DNA of 64,000 nucleotides from an uncultured Luminiphilus sp. (GCA_943840615.1 CALSVI010000013.1:1-64000), one strand, 5' to 3'; positions 29,946 through 39,390 are shown, counted from the first letter of the stretch. Numbers and translations: made by a program. Notes: generated by a model from the letters alone, not told the origin.

Positions 29946-29974
29946 ATATGGGGGCTAACCGAGGCCTTTTAAAG
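29946..29974 (-). promoter_or_regulatory. Sigma-32 (heat-shock) promoter of lon
   Basis: On the minus strand CTTTAAA (29974-29968) and CCCCATAT (29953-29946) are separated by 14 bp. The sigma-32 consensus is CTTGAAA and CCCCATNT with 11-16 bp spacing, so one base differs. Transcription would begin about 17 bases before the lon ATG. The -35 lies inside a 21-bp palindrome (CGAGGCCTTT-T-AAAGGCCTCG, 29960-29980), which may add a further control. Lon is a known sigma-32 target in E. coli. Confidence 0.7.
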
Positions 29975-30068
29975 GCCTCGAGCGGAAAGATTCATCAATA
30001 AGTACCCGTTAAGGCGAAAAACGGATTGATGCCTCGGGACGCCGCCGATTGGCGGCAGAGGCACCCGA

Positions 30069-31356
30069 CTACTCTTCGGCGCCGGCTGCTGCTGCGCTGG
30101 GCGTCTCGTAAACGAGCAATGGCTCGGAATCGCCTCTGACTACAGAGTCATCCACAACGATTTTCGCCACATTTGGGGTCGAGGGAATCTTATACATCGA
30201 TTCAAGCAAAATACCCTCGAGAATAGACCGCAGCCCTCGAGCCCCGGTTTTTCTTTCCATCGCCCGCTCTGCAACGGCCTGAAGGCCGTCTTCGCGGAAA
30301 TCGATCTCTACGCCTTCCATTTCGAACATCTTGGCGTACTGCTTTGTCAGCGCATTACGAGGCTCAGTCAGGATGCGGATAAGCGCCTCAGCATCCAGCT
30401 CTTCTAATGTGGCAATAATAGGCAGCCTGCCCACAAACTCGGGAATCAAACCGTACTGGACGAGATCCTCGGGCTGAAGTCAGATAGGGTCTCTCCAAAG
30501 TTGCGGGTTTCGTCTTTGCTCTTGACCTCCGCACCAAAACCAATGCCGCCCTTCTCAGAGCGATTACGGATGACCTTATCCAGGCCCGCAAATGCGCCAC
30601 CGCAAATAAACAGATATTGCTGGTGTCGACCTGCAAAAACTCCTGTTGCGGATGCTTTCGCCCTCCCTGAGGGGGCACCGACGCGACGGTACCCTCGATC
30701 AACTTTAACAGTGCTTGCTGAACGCCCTCCCCGGAGACGTCGCGGGTAATAGAGGGGTTATCAGACTTTCTCGAGATCTTATCGATTTCATCGATATAGA
30801 CGATGCCCATCTGGGCTCGATCCACATCGTAATCGCACTTCTGCAGAAGCTTTTGGATAATATTCTCAACATCTTCACCCACATAGCCCGCCTCAGTGAG
30901 GGTCGTGGCATCGGCGATGGTAAAGGGCACGTCTAGTAGTCGAGCCAGCGTCTCAGCGAGCAAGGTTTTACCGGATCCGGTCGGCCCCACCAGCAGAATA
31001 TTCGACTTACTCAGCTCCACGTCTTCAGAGCCGTGAGCGCCGGGCGCTGCATTACGGAGACGTTTGTAGTGGTTGTAGACGGCGACCGCGAGCACGCGCT
31101 TGGCCTTTTTCTGCCCGATCACGTACTGGTTCAAAATGTCATTGATCTCTTCAGGGATCGGCAGTTTAGTGCTCTCCCCTTCACTGCCTGTTTCTTGAAT
31201 TTCTTCGCGAATAATATCGTTGCACAGATCAACGCATTCGTCGCAAATGAACACAGACGGACCGGCAATGAGCTTCCGCACCTCGTTCTGGCTTTTGCCA
31301 CAAAACGAGCAATAAAGTAGCTTGCCGTTGTCGCCCGAGGTGTTCTCGTCTGTCAT
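30069..31356 (-). CDS. clpX: ATP-dependent unfoldase ClpX, two single-base deletions
   Basis: The AAA+ unfoldase that feeds substrates to ClpP. The N-terminal zinc domain ([11 protein letters not shown] ... [10 protein letters not shown]), Walker [16 protein letters not shown], Walker [11 protein letters not shown] and [17 protein letters not shown] are in one frame. The C-terminal [14 protein letters not shown] ... [13 protein letters not shown] is in another frame, and about 45 residues between them in a third. Restoring one base at about 30612 and one at about 30479 rebuilds the canonical [14 protein letters not shown] and IGFGAEVK, so both lesions are deletions beside C doublets on the coding strand. 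The ATG at 31356 is preferred over 31392. Sequence error is more likely than loss of clpX. Confidence 0.93.
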
Positions 31357-31448
31357 AGGTTCTTTCCGCGCATCATCGTCTAACTGCCACAACCTTGATA
31401 CGTTTCAGGCGCTTTTGCAAGTCACCAGAACGTCGGTATGCCTGCCAG

Positions 31449-32066
31449 TCAGCGGCTGCTGATGACCTCGTCGACAATTCCGTATTCAACGCTTTGCACT
31501 GCGCTCATAAAGCGGTCGCGCTCGGTATCACGCTCAATCACTTCCATGGATTGACCGGTGTGCTCTGCCAATAAGCTGTTGAGCCGCTCACGCAGAAACA
31601 GAATTTCTTTAGCCTGAATCTCAATATCGGTAGCCTGCCCCTGTGCGCCGCCACTGGGCTGGTGAATCATTGTCCGAGCATTGGGAAGAATGAAGCGCTT
31701 CCCCTTACTGCCCCCACTCAGCAGGAACGCCCCCATCGAGGCCGCCTGACCAATACACATCGTGCTCACATCAGGCTTAATGAAACGCATCGTGTCGTAG
31801 ATCGACAACCCAGCCGTCACAGAGCCACCGGGGCTGTTGATATAAAGGTGAACGTCTTTGTCAGGATTCTCAGACTCTAGAAACAGAAGCTGTGCCACGA
31901 TCAGGTTTGCCATATGGTCTTCAATTGCGCCAACGATAAAAATCACGCGCTCCTTGAGGAGTCTGGAGTAAATATCAAAGGAGCGCTCCCCACGGGAGGT
32001 CTGTTCGATCACCATCGGCACTAAACCGAGGGCGCTGGGGTCCTGATCGAAACCTTGCTGACTCAT
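31449..32066 (-). CDS. clpP: ATP-dependent Clp protease proteolytic subunit
   Basis: A 205-residue serine protease forming the double heptamer that partners ClpX. Visible are [19 protein letters not shown], the catalytic Ser in [13 protein letters not shown], the catalytic His in [11 protein letters not shown] and the Asp in the [12 protein letters not shown] region. The N-terminus [22 protein letters not shown] is the normal mature start. It lies 22 bp downstream of tig and 92 bp upstream of clpX. Confidence 0.97.
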   Translation of the reverse strand: MSQQGFDQDPSALGLVPMVIEQTSRGERSFDIYSRLLKERVIFIVGAIEDHMANLIVAQLLFLESENPDKDVHLYINSPGGSVTAGLSIYDTMRFIKPDVSTMCIGQAASMGAFLLSGGSKGKRFILPNARTMIHQPSGGAQGQATDIEIQAKEILFLRERLNSLLAEHTGQSMEVIERDTERDRFMSAVQSVEYGIVDEVISSR

Positions 32067-32088
32067 ACTGATTCCTTGCTATAGCGGG

Positions 32089-33417
32089 TTAGGCGGGCGC
32101 ATCGGGACGGGCCTTGGCCAAGGCGTCCTGATAACTGCACTCTATTTCGGCGATGGCAGCTTCCGAGAGCAACTTCTCTACGACAGCGTCCTCCAGCACC
32201 CGTGATTCGATGCCGGCCAATTGCTCGTTTTCGGAATAATACCAGTTGATCACTTCCTCCGGATCTTGATAGGTGGAGGCGATATCCTCAATGGCCTCAC
32301 GCACCTTGGCAGGCTCCGCGGTGAGCTCGGACTGACTGATCATTTCTGCTACGACCAGCCCCAGCTTCACGCGCCGCTCGGCTTGCTCAGCAAACATCTC
32401 ATCGGGCAGGATCGACGCCAGGTCCAAATCCTGTGGAGCGGCGCCACCGAATTGCTGGAACATTTGCTGGCGCATCGCATTCACTTCCTGCGCGATCAAG
32501 GATGCGGGTAACTCAAGCTCTTGATGAGCGGCGACGATTGCGTCCATGACCTGTGTCTTGACGGACGCCTCGACCGCATTGCGCAATTCGCGCTCCATGT
32601 TTTGTTTTACTTCGGCCCGGAAATCGTCTTCCGTACCCTCTTCCAAGCCGTACTGCGCAAATAAGGCACTGTCGACGGCGGCTAGCTCAAGCTCCTGTAC
32701 TTCGCTCACCGATACCTTGAACTCCACGTCAGCGCCTGCGAGATCCTCTTTTTGATAGTCCTCCGGGAAGGTCAGCTTGAGCAGCTTTTCTTCGCCGGCA
32801 CTGGCGCCAATCAATCCGTCCTCGAATCCAGGGATCATTCGCCCCGACCCTAACTCTAGTGAAGTCCCTTCGCCTGAGCCGCCCTCGAACACCTCACCAT
32901 CGCGAAAACCTTCAAAATCAATGATGACCGTGTCACCGTCTATCGCGGCACGCTCAACGGAAACCAACTGCCCCTGCTGCTTGCGGAATACTTCGACAAT
33001 GTCGTCAATATCTGCGTCGCCGACTTCCGCTACCGGCTTTTCGATAGCGAGATCTTCAAGCGAATTCACCTCGACAGCAGGAAAGACCTCGAACGTCGCG
33101 GTGTATTCGACATCCTGACCCGCGTCCATCTTGCGTGCTTCGATACTGGGCTGGCCGGCAGGTCGCAAGTTTTCGGACACTACTGCCTCTTGGAAGGACT
33201 GACTGATGACCTCGCCCAGTACTTCTTGACGCACCCCAGCCCCAAAGCGCTGCTTCATCACCCGCATGGGCACCTTGCCCGGCCGAAAGCCAGGCAACCT
33301 GACGTTGCGAGCGGCTTCCTGCAATCGTTTGTCGACGGCCGTGTCAATCCGGTCCGCCGGCACGCCCACCGTTAAGCGGCGCTCTAATCCAGAGGTTGTT
33401 TCTACTGAGACCCTCAT
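32089..33417 (-). CDS. tig: Trigger factor
   Basis: A 442-residue ribosome-associated chaperone and prolyl isomerase. The ribosome-binding signature LPGFRPGKVPMRVMKQRFG is near residue 40, the FKBP-like PPIase domain spans about 155-245 (GDTVIIDFEGFRDGEVFEGG), and the helical C-terminal arms follow. It opens the tig-clpP-clpX-lon block and lies 111 bp after a co-oriented tRNA-Leu gene. Confidence 0.96.
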   Translation of the reverse strand: MRVSVETTSGLERRLTVGVPADRIDTAVDKRLQEAARNVRLPGFRPGKVPMRVMKQRFGAGVRQEVLGEVISQSFQEAVVSENLRPAGQPSIEARKMDAGQDVEYTATFEVFPAVEVNSLEDLAIEKPVAEVGDADIDDIVEVFRKQQGQLVSVERAAIDGDTVIIDFEGFRDGEVFEGGSGEGTSLELGSGRMIPGFEDGLIGASAGEEKLLKLTFPEDYQKEDLAGADVEFKVSVSEVQELELAAVDSALFAQYGLEEGTEDDFRAEVKQNMERELRNAVEASVKTQVMDAIVAAHQELELPASLIAQEVNAMRQQMFQQFGGAAPQDLDLASILPDEMFAEQAERRVKLGLVVAEMISQSELTAEPAKVREAIEDIASTYQDPEEVINWYYSENEQLAGIESRVLEDAVVEKLLSEAAIAEIECSYQDALAKARPDAPA

Positions 33418-33528
33418 GGCCCTGCTCCTGAATCCTAAAATACTGCGGTATGGGGTATGCGTTGCGTTTTATTCGCACCCAGAGTGATCGCGGTTCATAC
33501 GCACCGCTCAATTGAGGGGTGGCGTAAT

Positions 33529-33613
<85 letters not shown>

Positions 33614-33790
33614 ACGTGAACCGAGACGACCACGACAGGGCATACCAACGAGGCGCGGGATGTTGTCACAAAAGGTGTGTGGTTTCAACGGCTTCGGAGG
33701 ATGCAGCGCTATCATCCCGGCATGACTTCTGCCCACCCCCGGGCGCCAAGAGCGAGAATTCACTTGAATATTACTGGCTAAATTAAACCG

Positions 33791-33826
33791 TTTAAAATCA
33801 ATACTTTAAGATAGTATCATTTTAAA
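33791..33826. repeat. AT-rich 36-bp dyad
   Basis: TTTAAAAT plus ATACT on the left pair with AGTAT plus ATTTTAAA on the right, separated by TTAAGAT, with small unpaired bases (CA against C) between the two stem segments. The surrounding sequence, about 33764-33860, is far richer in A+T than any flanking gene. It could be an operator, a protein-binding dyad or an RNA hairpin. Confidence 0.5.
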
Positions 33827-33928
33827 TAGGTTGAATAAATAGGAGGCAAAGCAGGTAATATGCCGCATTGCACCAAGAATTTTTGATCCCGCGCTGGATT
33901 AATTCCGCGCATTGGGCATAATGAATTT

Positions 33929-34060
33929 GTCGCAGTGCCCCTCAAGAAGCCTGACGACACCGGGTATCCCAAGTGCCCGGACCGTGCTCCCGCTGATGTG
34001 CCCGCGGGAGCACCACTCCTAAAAGTCTATGACTACGGGCCCCTCGGGGCCCGCTTTTTT
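33929..34060 (+). ncRNA. Candidate structured small RNA with its own terminator
   Basis: A CATAAT -10-like hexamer (33917-33922) precedes a stretch with three hairpins: CCGGG/CCCGG (33960-33980), a perfect 10-bp GTGCTCCCGC/GCGGGAGCAC (33984-34013) and the terminator stem. No gene on the plus strand follows the terminator, so a stand-alone transcript is the simplest explanation. The -35 is poor. An AGGAGG with an 8-codon ORF (33860-33886) lies upstream and could mean a longer transcript with a leader peptide. The sequence does not resemble 4.5S, 6S, tmRNA or RNase P RNA as I know them. Confidence 0.45.
34036..34060 (+). terminator. Strong intrinsic terminator
   Basis: CGGGCCCC and GGGGCCCG form a perfect 8-bp GC stem closed by a TC loop, followed by C and six T. 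It ends a plus-strand transcript in a region without plus-strand genes. Confidence 0.88.
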
Positions 34061-34061
34061 A

Positions 34062-34129
34062 AGTCACGCATGAACAGCAGTCACGTATGAACAACAGTCA
34101 CGTGTGAAGATAAGTCGCGTATTTATTGA
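34062..34129. repeat. 17-bp tandem repeat, about four copies
   Basis: Consecutive 17-bp units begin AGTCACG: AGTCACGCATGAACAGC, AGTCACGTATGAACAAC and AGTCACGTGTGAAGATA, then a degenerate fourth starting AGTCGCGTA. They lie directly after the terminator and 50 bp before the 3' end of pilZ. The period is not a multiple of three and no frame is used for protein. Iteron-like protein binding or simple slippage are both possible. Confidence 0.7.
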
Positions 34130-34180
34130 TGTCGCGCTCTAACGACGCGCCGCACTGGCAACGCCCCAGTTGGACATCAA

Positions 34181-34525
34181 TTAGAGCGTGTCGGTCACCT
34201 TGTCAGACGTCAGCGCGCCAGCGAGATAATTTTCTATCTTCGCGCTGACACCGACATCTTCTTCGGAGAACTCAATCCCGATGCCAGCCTGCCGATTACC
34301 CTGCGCTCCCTCTGGCGTCATCCAGACCACTTTTCCCGCTACCGGCAATTTTTCAGGTTCATCCATCAGGGTCAGCAGCAATCGCACCTCATCACCCAGA
34401 CGGTACGACTGGTTGGTTGGCACGAACAATCCTCCATTCTGAAGAAAAGACATATACGCGCCGTAAAGAACGGCCTTGTTCTCAATAGTGAGGCTCAGTA
34501 CCGCCTCGGGATCTGATTGCGACAT
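34181..34525 (-). CDS. PilZ domain protein
   Basis: A 114-residue single-domain protein in the position of type IV pilus PilZ (downstream of holB, as in Pseudomonas). It keeps YRLGDEVRLLLTLMDEPEKL and GKVVWMTPEGAQGNRQAGIGIEF but, like PilZ itself, lacks the RxxxR c-di-GMP motif at its N-terminus. It probably interacts with the PilB/FimX pilus machinery rather than binding c-di-GMP. That role is inferred. Confidence 0.9.
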   Translation of the reverse strand: MSQSDPEAVLSLTIENKAVLYGAYMSFLQNGGLFVPTNQSYRLGDEVRLLLTLMDEPEKLPVAGKVVWMTPEGAQGNRQAGIGIEFSEEDVGVSAKIENYLAGALTSDKVTDTL

Positions 34526-34534
34526 CCGGTCACC

Positions 34535-35554
34535 TTACCCGCCTACCCCTCCCCTGCCAAGGTTGGACAGAAATACCTGAGCAAGATCAGCGAAGCGGTG
34601 ATGGCCGCGGCTCCGGCATAATCGGAAAAGCTCAGCCACTACGATATCTTTCCCCGGCGTGGCGCCCTGCTGCACCCGCGACCACACTTCGGCCACACAG
34701 CGATGAAGTAATAACCAGCTCCTCGCCTCGCTCGCAAAGCGGTCATTATCGAGGCCGCGGACGTTGTCCTCTGTCCAGCCCAGTAATCGTCTCAGCAGCA
34801 CATCGAGTCCCACGGCGGACCACGTTTCTGGCGAGCCACTGGCCTGCCGATGCATCTCAGCAAAACTCCTGATCAGCGCCAACTGCTGCTCTGCCTCTTC
34901 GGTCTCTCCCATCGCCCATGCTGATACGGGTCGACCCCCAGTCAAATTCAGTAGCCGATCTGCCTGCTGGGCATCAGTGCCAAGCTGCTGTGCGAGCCAA
35001 TCTATTCCCTCTGAGCGGGACGCAGAGGGAAGGCGGAGCTGCTGGCAGCGAGAGCGAACAGTGGCAGGCAAACGCCAGACCGCCGAGGTAGATAGCAACA
35101 GCAACGCATTGCCTGCGGGTTCCTCGAGTGTTTTCAAAAGACTATTGGCCGCCGCAAGCGTCAATTGGTCCGCATCCCTGATCATCATGACTTTGATGTT
35201 GCCATACAGCGCGGTTTGCTGAAGAAACTGCGCGGCCTGACGGATTTGTTCGATCCCGATCGCGGTTTTGCCCTCCTGCCGCTGCACATCCATCAGATCA
35301 CCATGCGTGCCCTGGAGAAAGGCATGACAACTGCGGCAACGCCCACACGGTCCATCCGCTTGCCTCTCATGACACAGCTGTGCCACCGCGAGCCGACTGG
35401 AAAATAAAGCGGCCTCCTCGGGATCTTCGCTTACCAATAAAAAAGCGTGGCCCCGCTGGGTACCCGACGTCTCCCATTGCTGCAACAAGTGATCTAGCCA
35501 GGGCGGCGTGCTGGGAAGAGACTCCACTACCGATGTCTCTGGGTCAGCGGACAT
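34535..35554 (-). CDS. holB: DNA polymerase III delta' subunit
   Basis: Clamp-loader subunit of 339 residues. The zinc-binding cysteines are in CHERQADGPCGRCRSC near residue 65, the sensor region in LLKTLEEPAGNALLLLST, and the arginine-finger SRC motif in TVRSRCQQLRL. The Walker A is absent, as normal for delta'. It overlaps tmk by 11 bp. Confidence 0.94.
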   Translation of the reverse strand: MSADPETSVVESLPSTPPWLDHLLQQWETSGTQRGHAFLLVSEDPEEAALFSSRLAVAQLCHERQADGPCGRCRSCHAFLQGTHGDLMDVQRQEGKTAIGIEQIRQAAQFLQQTALYGNIKVMMIRDADQLTLAAANSLLKTLEEPAGNALLLLSTSAVWRLPATVRSRCQQLRLPSASRSEGIDWLAQQLGTDAQQADRLLNLTGGRPVSAWAMGETEEAEQQLALIRSFAEMHRQASGSPETWSAVGLDVLLRRLLGWTEDNVRGLDNDRFASEARSWLLLHRCVAEVWSRVQQGATPGKDIVVAELFRLCRSRGHHRFADLAQVFLSNLGRGGVGG

Positions 35555-36170
35555 CGAACCACCGCTCTACTAATTCATCCAAAGATCGCTGCACCGATGG
35601 TAGATCCCGCTCGGCGTCTACGACCGCATAGCGCTCCGGTGCAAGCTTGGCCCTGTTGAGATAACCCTGCCGGACCCGCTCATAAAACGCTGCGTCCTCC
35701 CGTTCAAAACGATCCAGCGCACCACGGGCTCTTGCCCTTGCCATGCCCACCTCGGGTGCCATATCCATCAATACGATCGCATCCGGACGCCGACCCATTT
35801 GAACAAGGACTTCAAGCTGCGAAATCAAATCAGAGGACAGTCCTCTGGCTTCGCCTTGATACGCGTAGGTAGCATCCGTAAAGCGGTCACACACCACCCA
35901 TTTACCGGCCGCCAGCGCCGGCTCGATCACCTTTGCCAAGTGCTGAGCGCGCGCTGCGAAGACCAGCAACAGCTCGGCCATCTCAACCGGCGCTTCGCCC
36001 TCTACACTCAAGAGGGTCTGACGAATCGCCTCGGCGAGTGGCGTGCCGCCCGGCTCGCGTGTCTGCACAACAGACTCACCCAGCTGCTCTAATCTGTTAA
36101 CCAGAAACGCTTGTGCAGTGGATTTACCCGCTCCCTCGCCGCCTTCAATTGTAATGAAACGCCCTGCCAT
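35544..36170 (-). CDS. tmk: Thymidylate kinase
   Basis: Phosphorylates dTMP to dTDP. The P-loop TIEGGEGAGKST is near residue 12, DRFTDATYAYQG forms the DR(Y/F) motif, and the LID region carries RARGALDRFE. The ATG at 36170 starts MAGRFITIEGG and falls one base after the mltG stop. The longer open frame to 36284 would add residues translated from mltG in another frame. Confidence 0.95.
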   Translation of the reverse strand: MAGRFITIEGGEGAGKSTAQAFLVNRLEQLGESVVQTREPGGTPLAEAIRQTLLSVEGEAPVEMAELLLVFAARAQHLAKVIEPALAAGKWVVCDRFTDATYAYQGEARGLSSDLISQLEVLVQMGRRPDAIVLMDMAPEVGMARARARGALDRFEREDAAFYERVRQGYLNRAKLAPERYAVVDAERDLPSVQRSLDELVERWFDVR

Positions 36171-36171
36171 T

Positions 36172-37215
36172 TCAGTCCTCCAGTGCCTCCACTTTTTGCG
36201 GCGAAGATCGATAATCAGACCTCCGCGAAAGTTGATACCGGCGCACATTGTCTTCGTGTTCGGCCAGCGTCGCACTGAACGCATGGGATCCGTCCCCTTT
36301 GGCTACAAAGTAGAGTGCATCCGAGGCGTCGGGCGAAAATACGGCGCGCAGCGCAGCCTCACCAGGCAAGGCGATTGGCGTCGGCGGGAGACCAGAAATA
36401 GCATAGGTGTTATATGGATTGGCGGTATCCCGTAAGTGCCGACGCTTCAAGTCGCCATCGTACTCATCGCCCAAACCATAAATGACTGTGGGGTCGGTCT
36501 GCAAACGCATGCCTTGCGCTAACCGGCGCAAAAAAACGCCGGCGATCTGCGCGCGTTCGCGGGCGACCCCCGTCTCCTTCTCTACGATAGACGCCAGAAT
36601 GAGTGCAGCGTACGCAGACGGCAGCGGCAGATCGGCGGGCCGCTCCTCCCAAAGAACATTCAGCAAGTTCATCATGGCGAAATGCGATCGCCGCAGGACA
36701 TCGAGCTCGCTGTCGGCGTGAGTGTAGGACCACGTCTCCGGCAAGAACAGTCCCTCGGCAGAATCGCGGCCATTTCCCATGGCGAGCAGTTCTGCGGTCA
36801 GCCGGTTTTGAGGAGTCCGCTTCAGCTTCGGATCACGCTGCAACAGCGCCACCGCCTCCGCCAGGGTAATCCCCTCGGGCAGGGTCACGGCATACTGCAA
36901 CACCTCACCTTCAGCCAGTTGCTGAATGAGGCCCGCTGCGGTCATCGGCGAATTGACCTCGAACTCTCCTGCCTTAATCTGCTGATCTAGACCGAATATC
37001 CGTGCCACGTTGCCGACCCAGTTTGCGTGAGTTAGCCATTGGCGTGCCTCTGCCCGCCGCAACACGTCGCTCAGGGTCTCGCCCTTATCGACCGTGACAA
37101 TCGCACCCGCTTGCGGCAACTGGAGTGGCTGTTGCCAGACTGTATTGATCCGCAGTAAACCCACACCAAGCACGATGAGGGCGACCGAAGCAGCGGGAAT
37201 TACTTCGCGTCGCAT
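36172..37215 (-). CDS. mltG: Endolytic murein transglycosylase MltG (YceG)
   Basis: An inner-membrane lytic transglycosylase thought to terminate nascent glycan strands. One N-terminal membrane segment (residues 7-25) is followed by a LysM-like region and the YceG domain with the catalytic Glu in LASIVEKETGVARER and the signature LQTDPTVIYGLGD. It overlaps pabC by 16 bp and runs into tmk. Confidence 0.94.
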   Translation of the reverse strand: MRREVIPAASVALIVLGVGLLRINTVWQQPLQLPQAGAIVTVDKGETLSDVLRRAEARQWLTHANWVGNVARIFGLDQQIKAGEFEVNSPMTAAGLIQQLAEGEVLQYAVTLPEGITLAEAVALLQRDPKLKRTPQNRLTAELLAMGNGRDSAEGLFLPETWSYTHADSELDVLRRSHFAMMNLLNVLWEERPADLPLPSAYAALILASIVEKETGVARERAQIAGVFLRRLAQGMRLQTDPTVIYGLGDEYDGDLKRRHLRDTANPYNTYAISGLPPTPIALPGEAALRAVFSPDASDALYFVAKGDGSHAFSATLAEHEDNVRRYQLSRRSDYRSSPQKVEALED

Positions 37216-38055
37216 GCGGCAATGTGGTCTGACAAGGCGCTTTGCAGGCTTCGCGCCAGCGCTACGCCCCGGGCACCCGAAAAAGGCGCTTCAACAATGC
37301 TCTCAATCGCTACCACGCCCATCACCGTGTTCGTCACAATCAGCGCATCGGCCTCCAGACACTCACTCAGCAAGACCGGCCGAGAGGATACCGAGTAGCC
37401 CAGTTGAGGCAGCAAGTTATCGAGCAGCATCTGCCGCCGGGTCCCAGCAATACCGCATCGGTTGAGACACGGTGTTGTGACGTCAGTGCCCTGAAACAAA
37501 AAAAGGTTCCCTTTGCTCGAGGAAATCACCTGCCTCTCATTATTCAGCATCAAAGCGTCATCCCAACCCTGCGTCGCTGCCTCGTGCGCCGCGAGTACCT
37601 GCTCTGTTCGAGCGAGGAGCTTGAGCCCCGCTAGCTGAGGCTGGTCCGCCCAATGAGTTTCTGCCACGCCGCACCGTAGCGGCTCAAAAGCCAGCGCGGA
37701 GGGTGGATGAGCGCTGAGAATCGAGCGCGTCTGAGCCGCACCGGGCGGCGCGTAACCACGGGGGCCGGAACCGCGCGTCACGGTCAAACGAGCGGTTCCT
37801 GTGTGCTTGACGTCAGCTAGGCATCGCTGCATGTCACCGAACACTTTTGCTGCCCCACGGGCGGGGTCTGCAAAGCCGAGCGCCGCCAAGGCTCTGGCGA
37901 GTCGGTCTTCGTGAAGCGCTGCGCAGTGAATTCGCCCCTCGAGTGCTAGCCAGCGTCTCAAAAGCGCCGTCGGCATAGTTAAGGCCTCGGTCATCAACCG
38001 GGATCCTATCGGCATCCGCCCCATCGACCCAGGTGCGCGGCGAACTGCTGATAAC
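37200..38055 (-). CDS. pabC: Aminodeoxychorismate lyase, one frameshift near the N-terminus
   Basis: Releases pyruvate from aminodeoxychorismate to give p-aminobenzoate for folate. The long frame (to 38024) lacks the family N-terminus, but a second frame from about 38055 reads TWVDGADADRIPVDDRGLNY followed by ADGAFETLA, exactly the class IV start. The frames join near 37944, where one extra base in GCTAGCACTC separates FETLAS from LEGRIHCAALHEDRLARAL. The PLP lysine is in GLKLLARTEQVL. No ordinary start codon is seen between the fabF stop and this segment, so the start is uncertain. Confidence 0.85.
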
Positions 38056-38057
38056 GC

Positions 38058-39299
38058 TCAGTCCAACTGACTAAAAATGAGCGAGCCATTCGTTCCGCCA
38101 AATCCAAAAGAATTGGATAATGCATGGCGAATCGGGCGCTCCTGGGCGCTGTGTGGCACGTAATTCAGGTCACACCCCGGGCTCGGATTATCGAGATTAA
38201 TAGTGGGTGGCGCGACGTTATCCCTCAACGCCAGAATCGTCAGGATCGCCTCGACAGATCCGGCCGCACCCAATAAATGACCAATCATAGATTTTGTGGA
38301 GCTCACTGCCAGCTGGCCGGCGTGGGCGCCGAATACTGTTTTAACCGCCAGAGACTCTGCCAAGTCACCCGCTTCGGTAGAGGTTCCATGCGCATTGATG
38401 TAATCGATGCTGTCCTGCGCCAGTCCGGCGTCATCCAGCGCCTGCTTCATGGCAGCCGCAGCGCCCCGACCATCCTCGGGAGGCGAGGTCATATGATAGG
38501 CATCACCGCTCATACCAAATCCGGTCAGCTCGCAGTAAATCCTGGCCCCTCTTGATGTGGCGGTCTCCAGCGATTCGAGCATCAGCATTCCGGCGCCATC
38601 GCCCAGGACGAAGCCGTCTCGATCCGAGTCCCACGGGCGAGAAGCCCGCTCCGGATCGTCATTCCGAGTAGACAACGCACGAGCGGCGGCAAACCCTCCG
38701 ATTCCAACGGGTGTGGTCGCCATTTCAGCGCCGCCGACCAGCATGGCATCAACATCTCCAGCAGCGATCATCCTGGCGCCAAGCCCGATATTATGGGTGC
38801 CCGTGGTACAGGCCGTCACCACCGCGAGATTGGGGCCCTGAAGGTTGTAAAGAATCGATAAATTTCCGGCGATCATGTTGATAATGGCGCCCGGCACGAA
38901 AAAGGGCGAGATCCGCTTGGGCCCTTTTTGCTCCACAAGCAACGCCGTGTCTTCAATCGAACCGATACCGCCGATCCCCGACCCAATGGCACAGCCGATT
39001 CGCGCTGCGTTGGCGTCAGTCACCTCAAACCCCGAGTCCCTGAACGCCTGAATTCCCGCCACCATGCCGTACTGAATAAAGGGATCCATGCGGCGCGCGT
39101 CTCGGGCTTCGAGGTAGCCCTCAACGCTGAAGTCTTTGACGCTCGCGCTGAAACGCGTCGTAAAGGCAGACGCCTCAAAACGGTCAATCATTGCAGCGCC
39201 ACTTTGGCCCGCACAAATGGCTGTCCAACTGGAGTCCACGTCGAGACCTAGCGGTGTAACCGCCCCCAGGCCTGTGACGACCACTCTGTTGCCTTTCAT
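38058..39299 (-). CDS. fabF: 3-oxoacyl-ACP synthase II
   Basis: Elongating condensing enzyme of type II fatty acid synthesis, 413 residues. The catalytic triad is visible: Cys in [14 protein letters not shown], His in [13 protein letters not shown] and His in [14 protein letters not shown]. The C-terminus [14 protein letters not shown] is canonical. It follows acpP after an intrinsic terminator, so it is partly insulated from acpP transcription. Confidence 0.97.
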   Translation of the reverse strand: MKGNRVVVTGLGAVTPLGLDVDSSWTAICAGQSGAAMIDRFEASAFTTRFSASVKDFSVEGYLEARDARRMDPFIQYGMVAGIQAFRDSGFEVTDANAARIGCAIGSGIGGIGSIEDTALLVEQKGPKRISPFFVPGAIINMIAGNLSILYNLQGPNLAVVTACTTGTHNIGLGARMIAAGDVDAMLVGGAEMATTPVGIGGFAAARALSTRNDDPERASRPWDSDRDGFVLGDGAGMLMLESLETATSRGARIYCELTGFGMSGDAYHMTSPPEDGRGAAAAMKQALDDAGLAQDSIDYINAHGTSTEAGDLAESLAVKTVFGAHAGQLAVSSTKSMIGHLLGAAGSVEAILTILALRDNVAPPTINLDNPSPGCDLNYVPHSAQERPIRHALSNSFGFGGTNGSLIFSQLD

Positions 39300-39390
39300 G
39301 CTGCGCCCCTTTTTACGCTAGTAGGTTTGCCTAAAGCGTGTGCCCAACCCGACTGTACAACACGGATTGCGATGAGCCATTACCGCCAGC

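Noticed and set aside
33418-33528. Heat-shock promoter for tig (CCCCATAC with TGCGAAT)
   Set aside because: The -35 matches only three of seven positions, so I did not list it.
33860-33886. Eight-codon ORF MPHCTKNF as a gene
   Set aside because: The AGGAGG lies 13 bases from the ATG and there is no downstream gene; mentioned only as a possible leader.
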